From positions 434,001 through 498,000 of the forward strand of contig JBEKCC010000001.1 of the NCBI GenBank assembly GCA_050015095.1: a DNA stretch of 64,000 bases, read 5' to 3'. Source of the stretch: MVRE01 sp015660965. Lineage in GTDB: Archaea; Halobacteriota; Methanomicrobia; Methanomicrobiales; Methanospirillaceae. Position numbers and translations under genes: made by a program. Each line of letters opens with the position of its first letter. Within the stretch, counting starts at the first letter, position 1. The notes below the pieces were generated by a model. That model was not told the origin of the DNA, did no database searches, and saw only the letters and a program-made list of their open reading frames with translations. Below, piece by piece: positions 36,626 to 45,457 of this stretch.

Positions 36626-39220
36626 ATGGTATCATCTGATAAAATACCAAAAAATTATGATTTTGCAGAGGTTGAAGAGCGGTGGCAAGACCGTTGGCGT
36701 GACGATGATAATTATTTTGATTGGAAATCAAAAAAACCGCAATTCGTTATTGACACTCCGCCTCCATATCCCACGGGGAACTTCCATATAGGCAATGCAT
36801 TGAATTGGTGTTATATCGATTTTTTAGCTCGATACAAGAGGATGCGAGGGTTCAATGTAATGTTCCCTCAAGGTTGGGACTGCCATGGACTTCCAACCGA
36901 AGTCAAAGTCGAAGAAATTAATAAAATAACAAAAAATGACGTTTCACGTGAAGAGTTCAGGAAAATGTGCCGGGATCTCACAGGGAAGAATATCGAACAG
37001 ATGCGTTCAACTTTACGAAGAATGGCATTCTCAGTCGATTGGAGTAATGAGTACATCACAATGCTCCCGGAATACTATACAAAGACCCAGCTATCTTTTT
37101 TGAGGATGCTAAAATCGGGTTATATCTATCAGAGCGAGCACCCAGTTAATTTCTGTACCAGATGTGAGACCGCAATAGCATTTGCTGAGGTTGCTTATGA
37201 CGAGCGTAATACCCGGCTTATTTATTTCGATTTCGATGGCCTAGAGATTGCAACGACACGCCCTGAACTACTTGCCGCTTGTGTCGCAGTGGCCGTTCAC
37301 CCAAATGACAACCGTTACCATAATTTGAATGGGAAGAAGCTCAAAGTACCAATTTTTGGCCATTTGATTCCGGTGATTCAAGATACTGCAGTTGATCCAA
37401 CTTTTGGTTCTGGTGCAGTTATGATCTGTACATTTGGTGATAAGCAGGATGTCCATTGGTGGAAACAGCATAACCTTGAACTTCGTAAAGCAATTGACCG
37501 ACGTGGTAGAATGACTACACTCGCCCAGAAATATCAAGGGTTGACAGCTGCTGAATGCCGTATGGCGATCTTGATAGATATGAAGGATAAAAAAATCCTG
37601 ATAAAAGAGGAAAATCTTGGTCAACGAGTCGGTACCTGTTGGCGCTGTAAGACACCAATCGAGATCCTTTCAGAGAGACAATGGTTTGTAAAGATCAAAC
37701 CCGATGAGATCCTTAATTCAGCACATCAGATCGCTTGGTATCCCGAATATATGCTACTAAGAATGGAAAACTGGGTCGAACAAATGGAATGGGACTGGTG
37801 TATCTCTCGACAGCGGATCTTTGCGACCCCAATTCCAATCTGGTTCTGTAAGAAATGTGGTGAAATAATTGTACCTGGCGAAAAGGATCTCCCAGTTGAC
37901 CCTACGCTAACGAAACCCCAGTATCCTTGCCAGAAGTGCGGAAGTAGTGATTTTATTCCAGAAGAAGATGTTCTAGACACGTGGATGGATTCGTCGATTT
38001 CAGTACTTAATGTTACTAAGTGGGATGGAAACGATAAACCTGCAATTTTTCCAGCACAAATTCGACCTCAAGGACACGACATAATCCGAACATGGGCTTT
38101 CTATACAATACTTCGTTCGGTAGCACTTACGGGTATGCGACCTTGGGACCAGATACTTGTTAACGGTATGGTTCTCGGAGAAGATGGTTTCAAGATGAGC
38201 AAGAGCCGTGGCAATATAATCGTTCCGGAAGACATTCTTGGGAAATATGGTGCTGATGCCCTTCGGCAATGGGCAGCGGCTGGAGCTGCCACTGGATCGG
38301 ATATCATGTTCAATTGGAACGACGTGGTTGCAGCCTCCCGATTCCAAACAAAAATATGGAATATTGCGCGATTTGTGCTTCTTCAACTGGAAAAGAATGA
38401 AGTAGATGAGAAGATTCCGGTGACAGCTCTTGTTGACCGCTGGTTGCTTGTCAAGCTTTCAGACGCAATTTGGAAGGTTACGGAGGCAATGGAACAGTAC
38501 CAGTTTGACATTGCATTAAAAACTATCCGAGAGTTTGCTTGGGATGTGCTTGCCGATAACTATATTGAGCTTGTAAAAGGGCGTCTCTATGCAAAAAATG
38601 CCTCACGAGAGAGTGCTCGCCTAGTATTGTATACCGTATATGACGCTCTCTGCAGAATGCTCGCACCATTCACACCATACTTTGCCGAAGAGTGCTTCTC
38701 ATATTTAAACAAAGGGAGTGTCCATAAACAGCCATGGGTTACATTTACGTATGATGACCCCCAGGCACGTTCAGAGGGTGAAATGCTTGTAAAGGTTGTA
38801 TCTGAAGTGCGTAAATTCAAGCACGACACTGGACTTGCTCTAAATGCACCACTCGGTAAAGTGGCAATATATACATCATATAAGATCCAGGATGATGGGG
38901 ATAGTGCTCGCACTTTAAATGCCGATCTACATTGGCGGACTGATACAGCAAAATTGGATCGTGTAATTACTGATATCGAGTTTAACCGTGCAATTGTCGG
39001 CCCCACATTCCGCAAGCAAGCAGACGCATTTATGAAGGCTATTTGTGCTCTTTCTCAAAAAGAACTTGAAAACCCACCAAAGACAATAAAACTTGATGGA
39101 AAAGATGTCACTATTCCAGAAAACTCATTCGCCCCAAAGTTTTCCTACATAGAGGAAGGGAAAAAAGTGGAAGTAATCACCGTCGGCGACGTGATCGTGA
39201 CGATTGAAAACCCTGCCTGA
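36626..39220 (+). CDS. valS: Valyl-tRNA synthetase
   Basis: An 864-aa class I aminoacyl-tRNA synthetase. The HIGH motif is HIGN in PTGNFHIGNALNW and the KMSKS motif is in GFKMSKSRGN. Cys pairs (CTRCE, CWRCK, CKKCG and CQKCG) form zinc ribbons, the editing domain has IATTRPELL, and the C-terminal anticodon domain follows. I prefer ATG 36626; an upstream GTG at 36599 adds nine residues. An AT-rich TATA-like patch about 34 bases upstream suggests little or no leader. The 3' end overlaps tmk on the other strand by 44 bases. Confidence 0.95.
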   Translation: MVSSDKIPKNYDFAEVEERWQDRWRDDDNYFDWKSKKPQFVIDTPPPYPTGNFHIGNALNWCYIDFLARYKRMRGFNVMFPQGWDCHGLPTEVKVEEINKITKNDVSREEFRKMCRDLTGKNIEQMRSTLRRMAFSVDWSNEYITMLPEYYTKTQLSFLRMLKSGYIYQSEHPVNFCTRCETAIAFAEVAYDERNTRLIYFDFDGLEIATTRPELLAACVAVAVHPNDNRYHNLNGKKLKVPIFGHLIPVIQDTAVDPTFGSGAVMICTFGDKQDVHWWKQHNLELRKAIDRRGRMTTLAQKYQGLTAAECRMAILIDMKDKKILIKEENLGQRVGTCWRCKTPIEILSERQWFVKIKPDEILNSAHQIAWYPEYMLLRMENWVEQMEWDWCISRQRIFATPIPIWFCKKCGEIIVPGEKDLPVDPTLTKPQYPCQKCGSSDFIPEEDVLDTWMDSSISVLNVTKWDGNDKPAIFPAQIRPQGHDIIRTWAFYTILRSVALTGMRPWDQILVNGMVLGEDGFKMSKSRGNIIVPEDILGKYGADALRQWAAAGAATGSDIMFNWNDVVAASRFQTKIWNIARFVLLQLEKNEVDEKIPVTALVDRWLLVKLSDAIWKVTEAMEQYQFDIALKTIREFAWDVLADNYIELVKGRLYAKNASRESARLVLYTVYDALCRMLAPFTPYFAEECFSYLNKGSVHKQPWVTFTYDDPQARSEGEMLVKVVSEVRKFKHDTGLALNAPLGKVAIYTSYKIQDDGDSARTLNADLHWRTDTAKLDRVITDIEFNRAIVGPTFRKQADAFMKAICALSQKELENPPKTIKLDGKDVTIPENSFAPKFSYIEEGKKVEVITVGDVIVTIENPA

Positions 39221-39794
39221 TCGCACCGCTAACAAATTGGACAATTTCTTCTTTCTCTTTTGTCGCATCAATGATAACGAATCTTGATGGATCGGCTTGA
39301 GCAAGTTCCAGATAATTCGTCTGAACTTTTTCTAGCACTTCCTTTCGCTCGAAGTGTTCGCGTCCTGTTTTTACCTTCAATCGTTCAAGAGCCTCATCAA
39401 TAGGCATAACCAAAAGAAAAGTTCGGTCTGGGACAATTGTCCATCCATTATGCAATGATTGAAGCCATTTAAGTGGTTTTGGGATAACCCCATCAAGTGT
39501 CACCGATTGATATGCATAACGGCTATCTGTGTACCTGTCTGATATAACGAGCTTACCTTCTGCTAGAGCGGGCCGGATAATAGAATTGATATGCTCTGCA
39601 TGGTCAGCAACGAAAAGAAGCGCTTCTACAATAGGATTTTTCTGTTCAGCAATAGCACGTCGAACTGCTTCACCCACCCAAGTCTCACTAGGTTCCCGTG
39701 TAAATATTGGATGAAAATCTTCAAGTGATTTCGCAAGCGCCTTATGGAGTGTGCTTTTACCTGTACCGTCTATACCTTCGAGAGTAACTAACAC
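39177..39794 (-). CDS. tmk: Thymidylate kinase
   Basis: A 205-aa dTMP kinase. The P-loop is EGIDGTGKST, the nucleobase motif is SDRYTDSRYAYQ (DRY), and the lid region is near KTGREHFERK. It phosphorylates dTMP to dTDP for DNA synthesis. I prefer the GTG at 39794: GGAAGG lies six bases before it and it overlaps the upstream gene's stop, as expected of coupled genes; an ATG at 39815 is the alternative. The C-terminal end (SRSRRRR) is unusually basic and lies inside the valS overlap. Confidence 0.92.
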   Translation of the reverse strand: MLVTLEGIDGTGKSTLHKALAKSLEDFHPIFTREPSETWVGEAVRRAIAEQKNPIVEALLFVADHAEHINSIIRPALAEGKLVISDRYTDSRYAYQSVTLDGVIPKPLKWLQSLHNGWTIVPDRTFLLVMPIDEALERLKVKTGREHFERKEVLEKVQTNYLELAQADPSRFVIIDATKEKEEIVQFVSGAIRQGFQSSRSRRRR

Positions 39795-40459
39795 AAACAA
39801 CCTTCCTGGATCCATGTTAACGGGATTATGCCATTATGGACAGCGGTAGCCACAATCGCGCCATCAAATCCTGTATCAGCAATATAGTGGAGATCATCAA
39901 TTGTTGCAACACCACCCCCATAAAGCAACTTACCCGAATATGCAGATCTCAACGATTTTAGTATCATTGGATCAATACCGCTCTGAGTCCCTACAGCGCT
40001 GAGATTTAATATAATACAACCCTCAAATCCCAACCGCTCTGCTTCTACAAGCAAATCGATCGGTTTACGACCTGACGGTATCACCTTTCCATGTTTGATA
40101 TCAATGGAGAGGTAACCGCTATGATATCGAGATAGATCTTCACCGCACGTTTCCGTTCCAATCACATTGATGATATGGTTACCTGTGAGATATTCATTTG
40201 GAGTCCTGATACCTCTGTCTATGTAACAGGATTGCACAAATGTTGCGCACTTTTGGATAACTGTGTCATGGGATCCTGTCCCTTCAATTCGATCGAGATC
40301 TGCGATATAGAGGTATTTTGGATGTAGTGCTGAAATAAAAAGAATAGGATCTGCGGATTGGGTATATCCCCAATTTAGAGGCCGATATTCGGTTCTATTC
40401 CCTTGTTTTCCATGCACAACCTTACCTCGTCGCAAATCCATTGCCAAAATAAGATCCAT
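39788..40459 (-). CDS. HisA/HisF-related TIM-barrel protein
   Basis: A 223-aa TIM-barrel protein of the HisA type. It begins LAMDLRRGKVVHG, with the Asp in the position of HisA's first catalytic Asp, and LSIDIKHGKV holds the second one. Phosphate-binding elements are YGGGVATIDD and AIVATAVHNG. A true HisA would sit with other his genes, and none are here. It is divergent from mfnB with 42 bases between the starts and overlaps tmk. Whether it has a role in methanofuran or other pathways is unknown. ATG 40459 is chosen over 40474 as the family start. Confidence 0.8.
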   Translation of the reverse strand: MDLILAMDLRRGKVVHGKQGNRTEYRPLNWGYTQSADPILFISALHPKYLYIADLDRIEGTGSHDTVIQKCATFVQSCYIDRGIRTPNEYLTGNHIINVIGTETCGEDLSRYHSGYLSIDIKHGKVIPSGRKPIDLLVEAERLGFEGCIILNLSAVGTQSGIDPMILKSLRSAYSGKLLYGGGVATIDDLHYIADTGFDGAIVATAVHNGIIPLTWIQEGCLC

Positions 40460-40501
40460 GACTAACGCAATCACTATTAGCCAAAACGATCATTAAAGTT
40501 T

Positions 40502-41188
40502 ATGCAATTGTTGGTCAGCCCCAGCAATATCGACGAAGCGAGACGATCTATCGCAGCTGATATTATAGATGTTAAAAAACCGTCAGAAGGATCGCTCGGT
40601 GCCAATTTTCCTTGGGTCATCAAGGAAATCAAATCCTTTACAGAAAAACCGGTAAGTGCAGCTATTGGGGATTTTACGTATAAACCGGGCGGTGCTTCTC
40701 TTGCTGCCTATGGCGCTGCTCACGCTGGAGCTGACTATATCAAAATTGGTCTTGCATTTGATGGCGCAAATCGAGCAAGTGATGTAATTTCAGCAGTGGT
40801 AAAGGCTGTGAAAGATGAATTCCCCAAAAAGTATGTTGTAATAGCCGCATATTCTGATTATAAACGTATGGGAACTATTTCACCGTTTGAGATGGCACCT
40901 ATTGCCGCGGATCTAGGAGCTGATGTTGTTATGGTCGACACGGGAATTAAGGATAGTAAAAGCACGTTTGAATTTATGAATGAAAAAGACCTAAAATTAT
41001 TTACCTCAAAGAACGCAGACCTCGGATTGAAAACAGCTCTCGCTGGATCGCTAGGGTTTGCGGATATTGTAACATTGAAACGGATAAATCCGGATATTAT
41101 TGGAGTGCGGGGGATGGTCTGTGGTGGTGACAGAAATGCCACGATCCAAGAAGATTTGATTGCAACCGCACTCGCCATGATTAGGTGA
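40502..41188 (+). CDS. mfnB: (5-formylfuran-3-yl)methyl phosphate synthase
   Basis: A 228-aa DUF556-type TIM barrel. MfnB condenses two molecules of glyceraldehyde 3-phosphate into the furan ring of methanofuran, the C1 carrier of methanogenesis. The family signature is complete: LLVSPSNIDEARR, IIDVKKPSEGSLGANFPWVI with the catalytic Lys, AIGDFTYKPG, GADYIKIGL, VMVDTG and GVRGMVCGGDR. Length fits. It is followed after three bases by guaB in the same direction, and is divergent from the HisA-like gene. Confidence 0.95.
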   Translation: MQLLVSPSNIDEARRSIAADIIDVKKPSEGSLGANFPWVIKEIKSFTEKPVSAAIGDFTYKPGGASLAAYGAAHAGADYIKIGLAFDGANRASDVISAVVKAVKDEFPKKYVVIAAYSDYKRMGTISPFEMAPIAADLGADVVMVDTGIKDSKSTFEFMNEKDLKLFTSKNADLGLKTALAGSLGFADIVTLKRINPDIIGVRGMVCGGDRNATIQEDLIATALAMIR

Positions 41189-41191
41189 CCT

Positions 41192-42661
41192 ATGTATATT
41201 GAAAAACTGGAAATCCCCTTATCACTCACATTTGATGATGTGCTCTTAGAACCGGCAGCCTCTGAACTTGAACCAGTAGATGCCGATATTAAATCGCGAT
41301 TTTCCAAACAAATCGGTCTTAATATTCCACTTGTGAGTGCAGCGATGGATACAGTAACTGAATCGACAATGGCAATTGCTCTTGCTCGTGAAGGTGGGAT
41401 TGGCGTCATTCATCGTAACATGACGCCAGAGCGTCAATTACAAGAAGTGAATGCTGTAAAACAGGCAGAGGAGCTTATAGAGCGTGAAGTGCTATTTGTT
41501 GAGGGAACTGCAACGGTAGCAGATGCTGAACAGTTAATGAACCAGTATAGTATCGGCGGTGTCCCTGTTGTTGATAAGGGGAAAATCATCGGGATTGTGA
41601 GCCGGAGAGATATACGAACCATCAGCTCAAAACGCGGTGATGAAAAAATCACTGCGATAATGACGAGAAAACCAATCACCGCTGACGAGACCATCACTTC
41701 AGAAAAGGCGCTAGAAATTATGTACACAAATAAGGTAGAACGCCTACCAGTAGTAGATAAGAAGGGGAAATTGGTCGGGATTATCACAATGCAAGATATT
41801 TTAGAGAAGCGTCAATACCCAATCGCAACCCGTGATTCGAGGGGTAACTTGCGCGTGGCGGCAGCGGTTGGTCCTTTTGATTTCTCACGTGCAATGCTAT
41901 TAGATGAGAAGGGGGTTGATGTGCTAGTTGTTGACTGCGCCCACGGTCATAACCTGAAAGTGGTAAAGGCAGTGAAAGAGATCAAAGCTAGCGCCCGAGC
42001 TGATGTAGTTGCGGGAAATATTGCGACGGTTGCTGCAGCTGAAGCATTACTTAGTGGCGACGTTGATGGTCTGAAAGTGGGGATTGGTCCTGGATCAATA
42101 TGCACAACCCGAATTGTAGCTGGTGTCGGCGTTCCCCAGATCACTGCAGTGGCGCAAGTGGCTGATATCGCATCAGATGCGGATGTACCGATTATCGCGG
42201 ATGGGGGTGTAAGATATTCAGGTGATGTCGCAAAGGCAATCGCTGCTGGTGCGGACTCCGTGATGATGGGTAGTATGTTCGCGGGTACAGATGAGGCCCC
42301 CGGTAAGGTAATCACAATAAAGGGGAGATTGTATAAACAATATCGCGGTATGGGGTCACTAGGTGTTATGAGCAGTGGTCAATCAAGCGATCGATACTTC
42401 CAACGTAAGGATATCGGAAGTACCAAATTCGTACCCGAAGGTGTGGAAGGTGTTACCCCATATGTAGGTCATGTGAGTGACGTGATTTACCAACTCGTGG
42501 GGGGGTTGAAATCTGCGATGGGGTATACAGGCTCACGAACTCTCTCAGAAATGCACACAAAAGCCCGTTTTGTTAGAATCACAAACGCCGGTATGACTGA
42601 AAGCCATCCGCATAATATTCTGATTACGGATGAAGCACCGAATTATCGTTTATTTGAATAA
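41192..42661 (+). CDS. guaB: IMP dehydrogenase
   Basis: A 489-aa enzyme oxidising IMP to XMP with NAD in guanine nucleotide synthesis. The barrel starts with LTFDDVLLEPA. Two CBS domains are inserted at about residues 95-205 (IGGVPVVDKGKIIGIVSRRD and VERLPVVDKKGKLVGIITMQD). The catalytic Cys is in GPGSICTTRIV, the flap region is near QYRGMGS, and the last part is ITNAGMTESHPHNI. All sites present. It starts three bases after mfnB and is probably co-transcribed with it. Confidence 0.97.
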   Translation: MYIEKLEIPLSLTFDDVLLEPAASELEPVDADIKSRFSKQIGLNIPLVSAAMDTVTESTMAIALAREGGIGVIHRNMTPERQLQEVNAVKQAEELIEREVLFVEGTATVADAEQLMNQYSIGGVPVVDKGKIIGIVSRRDIRTISSKRGDEKITAIMTRKPITADETITSEKALEIMYTNKVERLPVVDKKGKLVGIITMQDILEKRQYPIATRDSRGNLRVAAAVGPFDFSRAMLLDEKGVDVLVVDCAHGHNLKVVKAVKEIKASARADVVAGNIATVAAAEALLSGDVDGLKVGIGPGSICTTRIVAGVGVPQITAVAQVADIASDADVPIIADGGVRYSGDVAKAIAAGADSVMMGSMFAGTDEAPGKVITIKGRLYKQYRGMGSLGVMSSGQSSDRYFQRKDIGSTKFVPEGVEGVTPYVGHVSDVIYQLVGGLKSAMGYTGSRTLSEMHTKARFVRITNAGMTESHPHNILITDEAPNYRLFE

Positions 42662-42754
42662 ATTATATACCATTTATTTGTTTATTTTCAAAACTACATT
42701 ACTTATTGTAGCCGATTTCATGATAGAAATCTCCCAAAATGAACAGGTCACGAC

Positions 42755-43090
42755 ATGAGTCATTACATCTCTGGTGATGTTGTTCTCGTTCCGTTTCCCC
42801 ATGAGAACGAAGTAAAAAAAGTCCGCCCTGCAATCGTACTTGGTACCAAATCTAATGGTGACATTTGTTTATGTCCTATCCGTGGCAATCCTCGTCCAGG
42901 CATTTTATTTATTCCGATTTCTATTGACGATTTTAAAGAAGGAGGACTTGATCTCTTTTCTGAAAGCTATGTGCAAATCGATACAGTTCGTAAGGTTAAA
43001 AGTGGTTCTATAATCGCAAAAAAAGGAAGTGTTACAGTAGAATTTATGGAATTGATGAGGAAATCAATTTTGTTCGATATTCTTGATTAG
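42755..43090 (+). CDS. PemK/MazF-like toxin family protein
   Basis: A 111-aa protein with the MazF/PemK fold features: GDVVLVPFPHENEVKKVRPAIVLG at the N-terminus, then SYVQIDTVRKVKSGSI in the middle, with a C-terminal helix. Such proteins are mRNA interferases, normally kept inactive by a small antitoxin. No antitoxin gene adjoins; the only upstream frame is a 12-codon one (42721-42759) whose stop overlaps this start as ATGA. It could be a solitary or domesticated toxin. Confidence 0.75.
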   Translation: MSHYISGDVVLVPFPHENEVKKVRPAIVLGTKSNGDICLCPIRGNPRPGILFIPISIDDFKEGGLDLFSESYVQIDTVRKVKSGSIIAKKGSVTVEFMELMRKSILFDILD

Positions 43091-43103
43091 TCGTTCGATA
43101 TTG

Positions 43104-43128
43104 ATAACTAAATTATTTGTCTAGTTAT
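43104..43128. terminator. Hairpin after the MazF-like gene
   Basis: ATAACTA (43104-43110) and TAGTTAT (43122-43128) form a perfect 7-bp stem with an 11-base loop, 14 bases after the MazF-like stop, followed by TTTC. It could act as a terminator, though the stem is AT-rich and weak. Confidence 0.3.
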
Positions 43129-43265
43129 TTCAGATCAAACGCCACGTGTCACCAACCGTAAGCAAGCGCAATCAACTGTTAATGCATCAGAAATTCCTTT
43201 TTTAAATCAAAACGGTCATAACAATTTGGACTAAGGAATATGTAAGAAAAAAGAAGGAGAAATTG

Positions 43266-43427
43266 ATGTTACCTTTTAAACTCGGTAATTTCTTTTGGGA
43301 CGATGGAATGGATGTAATCCCAAAAGAATTTTGGCAACGACAATACGAAAATAAAATTCAGTACCAGATCATGGCTTGTGTAATTCATAGTAGACAATTA
43401 ATCTTGGAAAATGCGCACGCGTATTAA
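43266..43427 (+). CDS. Small ORF with a good ribosome site, unknown function
   Basis: A 53-codon frame from ATG 43266 to TAA 43425-43427. It is preceded by AGAAGGAGAAATTG, a strong Shine-Dalgarno sequence at the right distance. The peptide starts MLPFKLGNFFWDDGMDVIPK and ends LENAHAY; it is aromatic-rich and not a known family. It occupies the only substantial open part of the 490-base gap between the MazF-like gene and the ArsR gene. Confidence 0.4.
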   Translation: MLPFKLGNFFWDDGMDVIPKEFWQRQYENKIQYQIMACVIHSRQLILENAHAY

Positions 43428-43471
43428 TGACCAATCACATCACAGATCAGAGTTTAAAAAAATATTTTTTG

Positions 43472-43554
43472 AAAGTCCCGCGACTTATCACCCTCTTTTG
43501 GGAACTTAAAAGTCCCGTTAACGTATCAGAACCCTGTAGGTATGTTCTTAAATA
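43472..43554 (+). promoter_or_regulatory. Repeated AAAGTCCCG and promoter of the ArsR-Hsp20-like operon
   Basis: AAAGTCCCG occurs twice (43472-43480 and 43509-43517). The second copy is half of an imperfect inverted repeat, GGGAACTT-AA-AAGTCCC (43500-43516). A TATA-like CTTAAATA (43547-43554) is centred about 30 bases before the ATG at 43581. The arrangement suits an operator upstream of a leaderless promoter, perhaps bound by the ArsR-type protein encoded next. Confidence 0.4.
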
Positions 43555-43580
43555 CAACAAACACTAACATTATGTAAATC

Positions 43581-44216
43581 ATGAACGACGCTGTTGAGGT
43601 TGCCCGTTTACTCGATATTCTTGGGAACCGGAATCGACGGCGAATTATTGCGCTCTTACGGCAGAAGCCTTGTTTTGTAACTGAGATTTCCGAAACGCTG
43701 ATGCTCTCACCTAAAGCAGTAATTGAGCACCTTCAGATGATGGAGCGCGAAGCAATTCTTTCATGTCAAACTGATGATAGACGTCGCAAGTACTACTATC
43801 TCGCAAACGATATATCAATAGAAGTGAGCCTCAAAGGGCTTGCCCATGAAGTGGTAGTTCAACAGGTAAAAGAAATTCAAGACGGAAAAGACGAACGATT
43901 GAGAAATTCCGTCCTAATGATCGCTCGGATGATTCGTTCACATGATCAACTTCTCAATAGTCTCGAACAGATTAATCACGATATCGAGACAAAATTTACC
44001 GATATTGCTCATAACCATAGTGATATATTCCAGAATGAGAGAGAGCTGAGTGTAATTATCGCACTGTCGCACGACACTCTCACTACAGACGAAATCACGA
44101 GTGTCACTGGATTAAATGGTGATGAGATTGCTTCACTTATAAAGAGGCTCGAACGACGTGGAATTGTTGAGCGGTCAAAAGGGCATTATATGCTACGAGG
44201 TGTGAATGCAGAATAA
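43581..44216 (+). CDS. ArsR-family winged-helix regulator with C-terminal extension
   Basis: A 211-aa DNA-binding protein. The N-terminal winged helix is clear: LLDILGNRNRRRIIALLRQKP, ISETLMLSPKAVIEHLQMMER, then DRRRKYYYLA as the wing. The C-terminal 110 residues are helical with a second helix-turn-helix-like part (LTTDEITSVTGLNGDEIASLIKRLERRGIVERS). No arsenic or metal-binding Cys pair is visible, so it probably responds to something other than metals. It overlaps the next gene, an Hsp20-like protein, by 11 bases, so the pair may be a stress operon. Confidence 0.85.
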   Translation: MNDAVEVARLLDILGNRNRRRIIALLRQKPCFVTEISETLMLSPKAVIEHLQMMEREAILSCQTDDRRRKYYYLANDISIEVSLKGLAHEVVVQQVKEIQDGKDERLRNSVLMIARMIRSHDQLLNSLEQINHDIETKFTDIAHNHSDIFQNERELSVIIALSHDTLTTDEITSVTGLNGDEIASLIKRLERRGIVERSKGHYMLRGVNAE

Positions 44217-44619
44217 TCCAAACAATCCGTATGATGATATCTTCTCAAATATTTCAAAAATTGTAGAAGAAATCGTAAAGAATATGCCTGAGCACCAGCA
44301 TGCTCACATCGTAGGTTACACTATTATTACCCGTGGTTCAGATGAACCCCCAGCTGTATTCCGAATTGACCAAGACGATGATGATGAAATCCCCTACGAG
44401 GTAGTTGAATCTAACGAGAAAATTTACATTACCGCTGAATTACCAATTGATGCGAAGACTGCCCCGTTTGCTGATATCCAATCAAATTCTGTTCGTATCT
44501 GTGTTGATGATTGTGAAACCACGATTGTCCTAAATCACCCGGTTGATGTAATCCACAGCTACTACCGTGTGCATCGGGATATTCTCGATATTACTTTGTT
44601 AAAAATCAAAAACCCATAA
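44206..44619 (+). CDS. Hsp20/alpha-crystallin-like protein
   Basis: A 137-aa acidic protein. The central and C-terminal parts look like a small heat-shock beta-sandwich (EKIYITAELPIDAKTAP, NSVRICVDD), but the usual IxI tail motif is only weakly matched (DITLLKIKN). The N-terminus (DDIFSNISKIVEEIVKNM) is helical and would mediate oligomerisation or targeting. It starts inside the end of the ArsR-type regulator gene. A holdase-type chaperone role is inferred from fold and pairing; certainty is moderate. Confidence 0.6.
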   Translation: MQNNPNNPYDDIFSNISKIVEEIVKNMPEHQHAHIVGYTIITRGSDEPPAVFRIDQDDDDEIPYEVVESNEKIYITAELPIDAKTAPFADIQSNSVRICVDDCETTIVLNHPVDVIHSYYRVHRDILDITLLKIKNP

Positions 44620-44645
44620 TATTTTAAAATGATTATTTTTCTGGA

Positions 44646-45389
44646 TTATGCAAGTCTCCAAACTGCGCTATCTTGAGAATTGAAAATAATTTTAACAAAA
44701 GTTTTGTCTGGACTTAATGAGGCAGGAACTTCATAGATAATATAGCCATCAATTGCATTACTTTCACCTGGTAATAGGTACGCCTGTTCCATTCCATGAG
44801 AATACCCAAAGTCCTCTACATACTCAGATTCATCCAGATTGTGAAAGAACTCGATCTCTCCAATTCTCAAGATTATAGGTGGGCTATCAATATTCTTTGC
44901 TGACTGCGGTAGGTCATGAGTCGGATCTGGAAAAAAGATAGACCCGTCATAATAGACCGCAATATTTGATGATTTTGGAGGAAACAAACGGGTCGTCCCA
45001 CGATCGACAATATTTACGAAAATTATTAGATATTTGTTACCTAGAGCGGGAGATTTTGTTACATAATGCGCCACTTGTGGGTTAAATACTTGGTATGAAT
45101 CGTTTATCCAAAACCGATACACTGTACCTTGGCTTGTAGACTTTCCGCTACTAAAGTTGAAAAATTGTTTTAACTTCAGCGCATTTGGGAAAATTTCAGG
45201 AGTTGGTGTTGGGATTACTGTAGTAACAATGGTAGTAATTAATGTCGTTGGTAAGGAGATCGTTGTCAAAGTTGGTTGGGGTGTTGTCACAACCGCTTTG
45301 TCTGGGGATTTTGACTGAGAATCAAAACAACCACAGCTTAAAACAAGAGTAATGATGATTAAAAATGAGAGTACGCAATAGCGTTGCAT
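44646..45389 (-). CDS. Secreted lipoprotein of unknown function
   Basis: A 247-aa protein with a signal sequence (residues 1-18) ending in LVLSCGC, a lipobox-like site where a Cys could be lipid-modified. A Thr/Pro-rich linker (about residues 35-65, TTPQPTLTTISLPTTLITT) is likely extended and possibly O-glycosylated. The folded part after residue 65 is beta-rich, with no recognised family. It lies on the outer face of the membrane. It is downstream of the ribonucleotide reductase genes on the same strand, without visible link. Confidence 0.75.
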   Translation of the reverse strand: MQRYCVLSFLIIITLVLSCGCFDSQSKSPDKAVVTTPQPTLTTISLPTTLITTIVTTVIPTPTPEIFPNALKLKQFFNFSSGKSTSQGTVYRFWINDSYQVFNPQVAHYVTKSPALGNKYLIIFVNIVDRGTTRLFPPKSSNIAVYYDGSIFFPDPTHDLPQSAKNIDSPPIILRIGEIEFFHNLDESEYVEDFGYSHGMEQAYLLPGESNAIDGYIIYEVPASLSPDKTFVKIIFNSQDSAVWRLA

Positions 45390-45457
45390 ACTTCATTCTC
45401 TCAATTTATACGTAAAAAACTACTGATCGAGAATAATTAAAAAATCGAAAACCGTGA

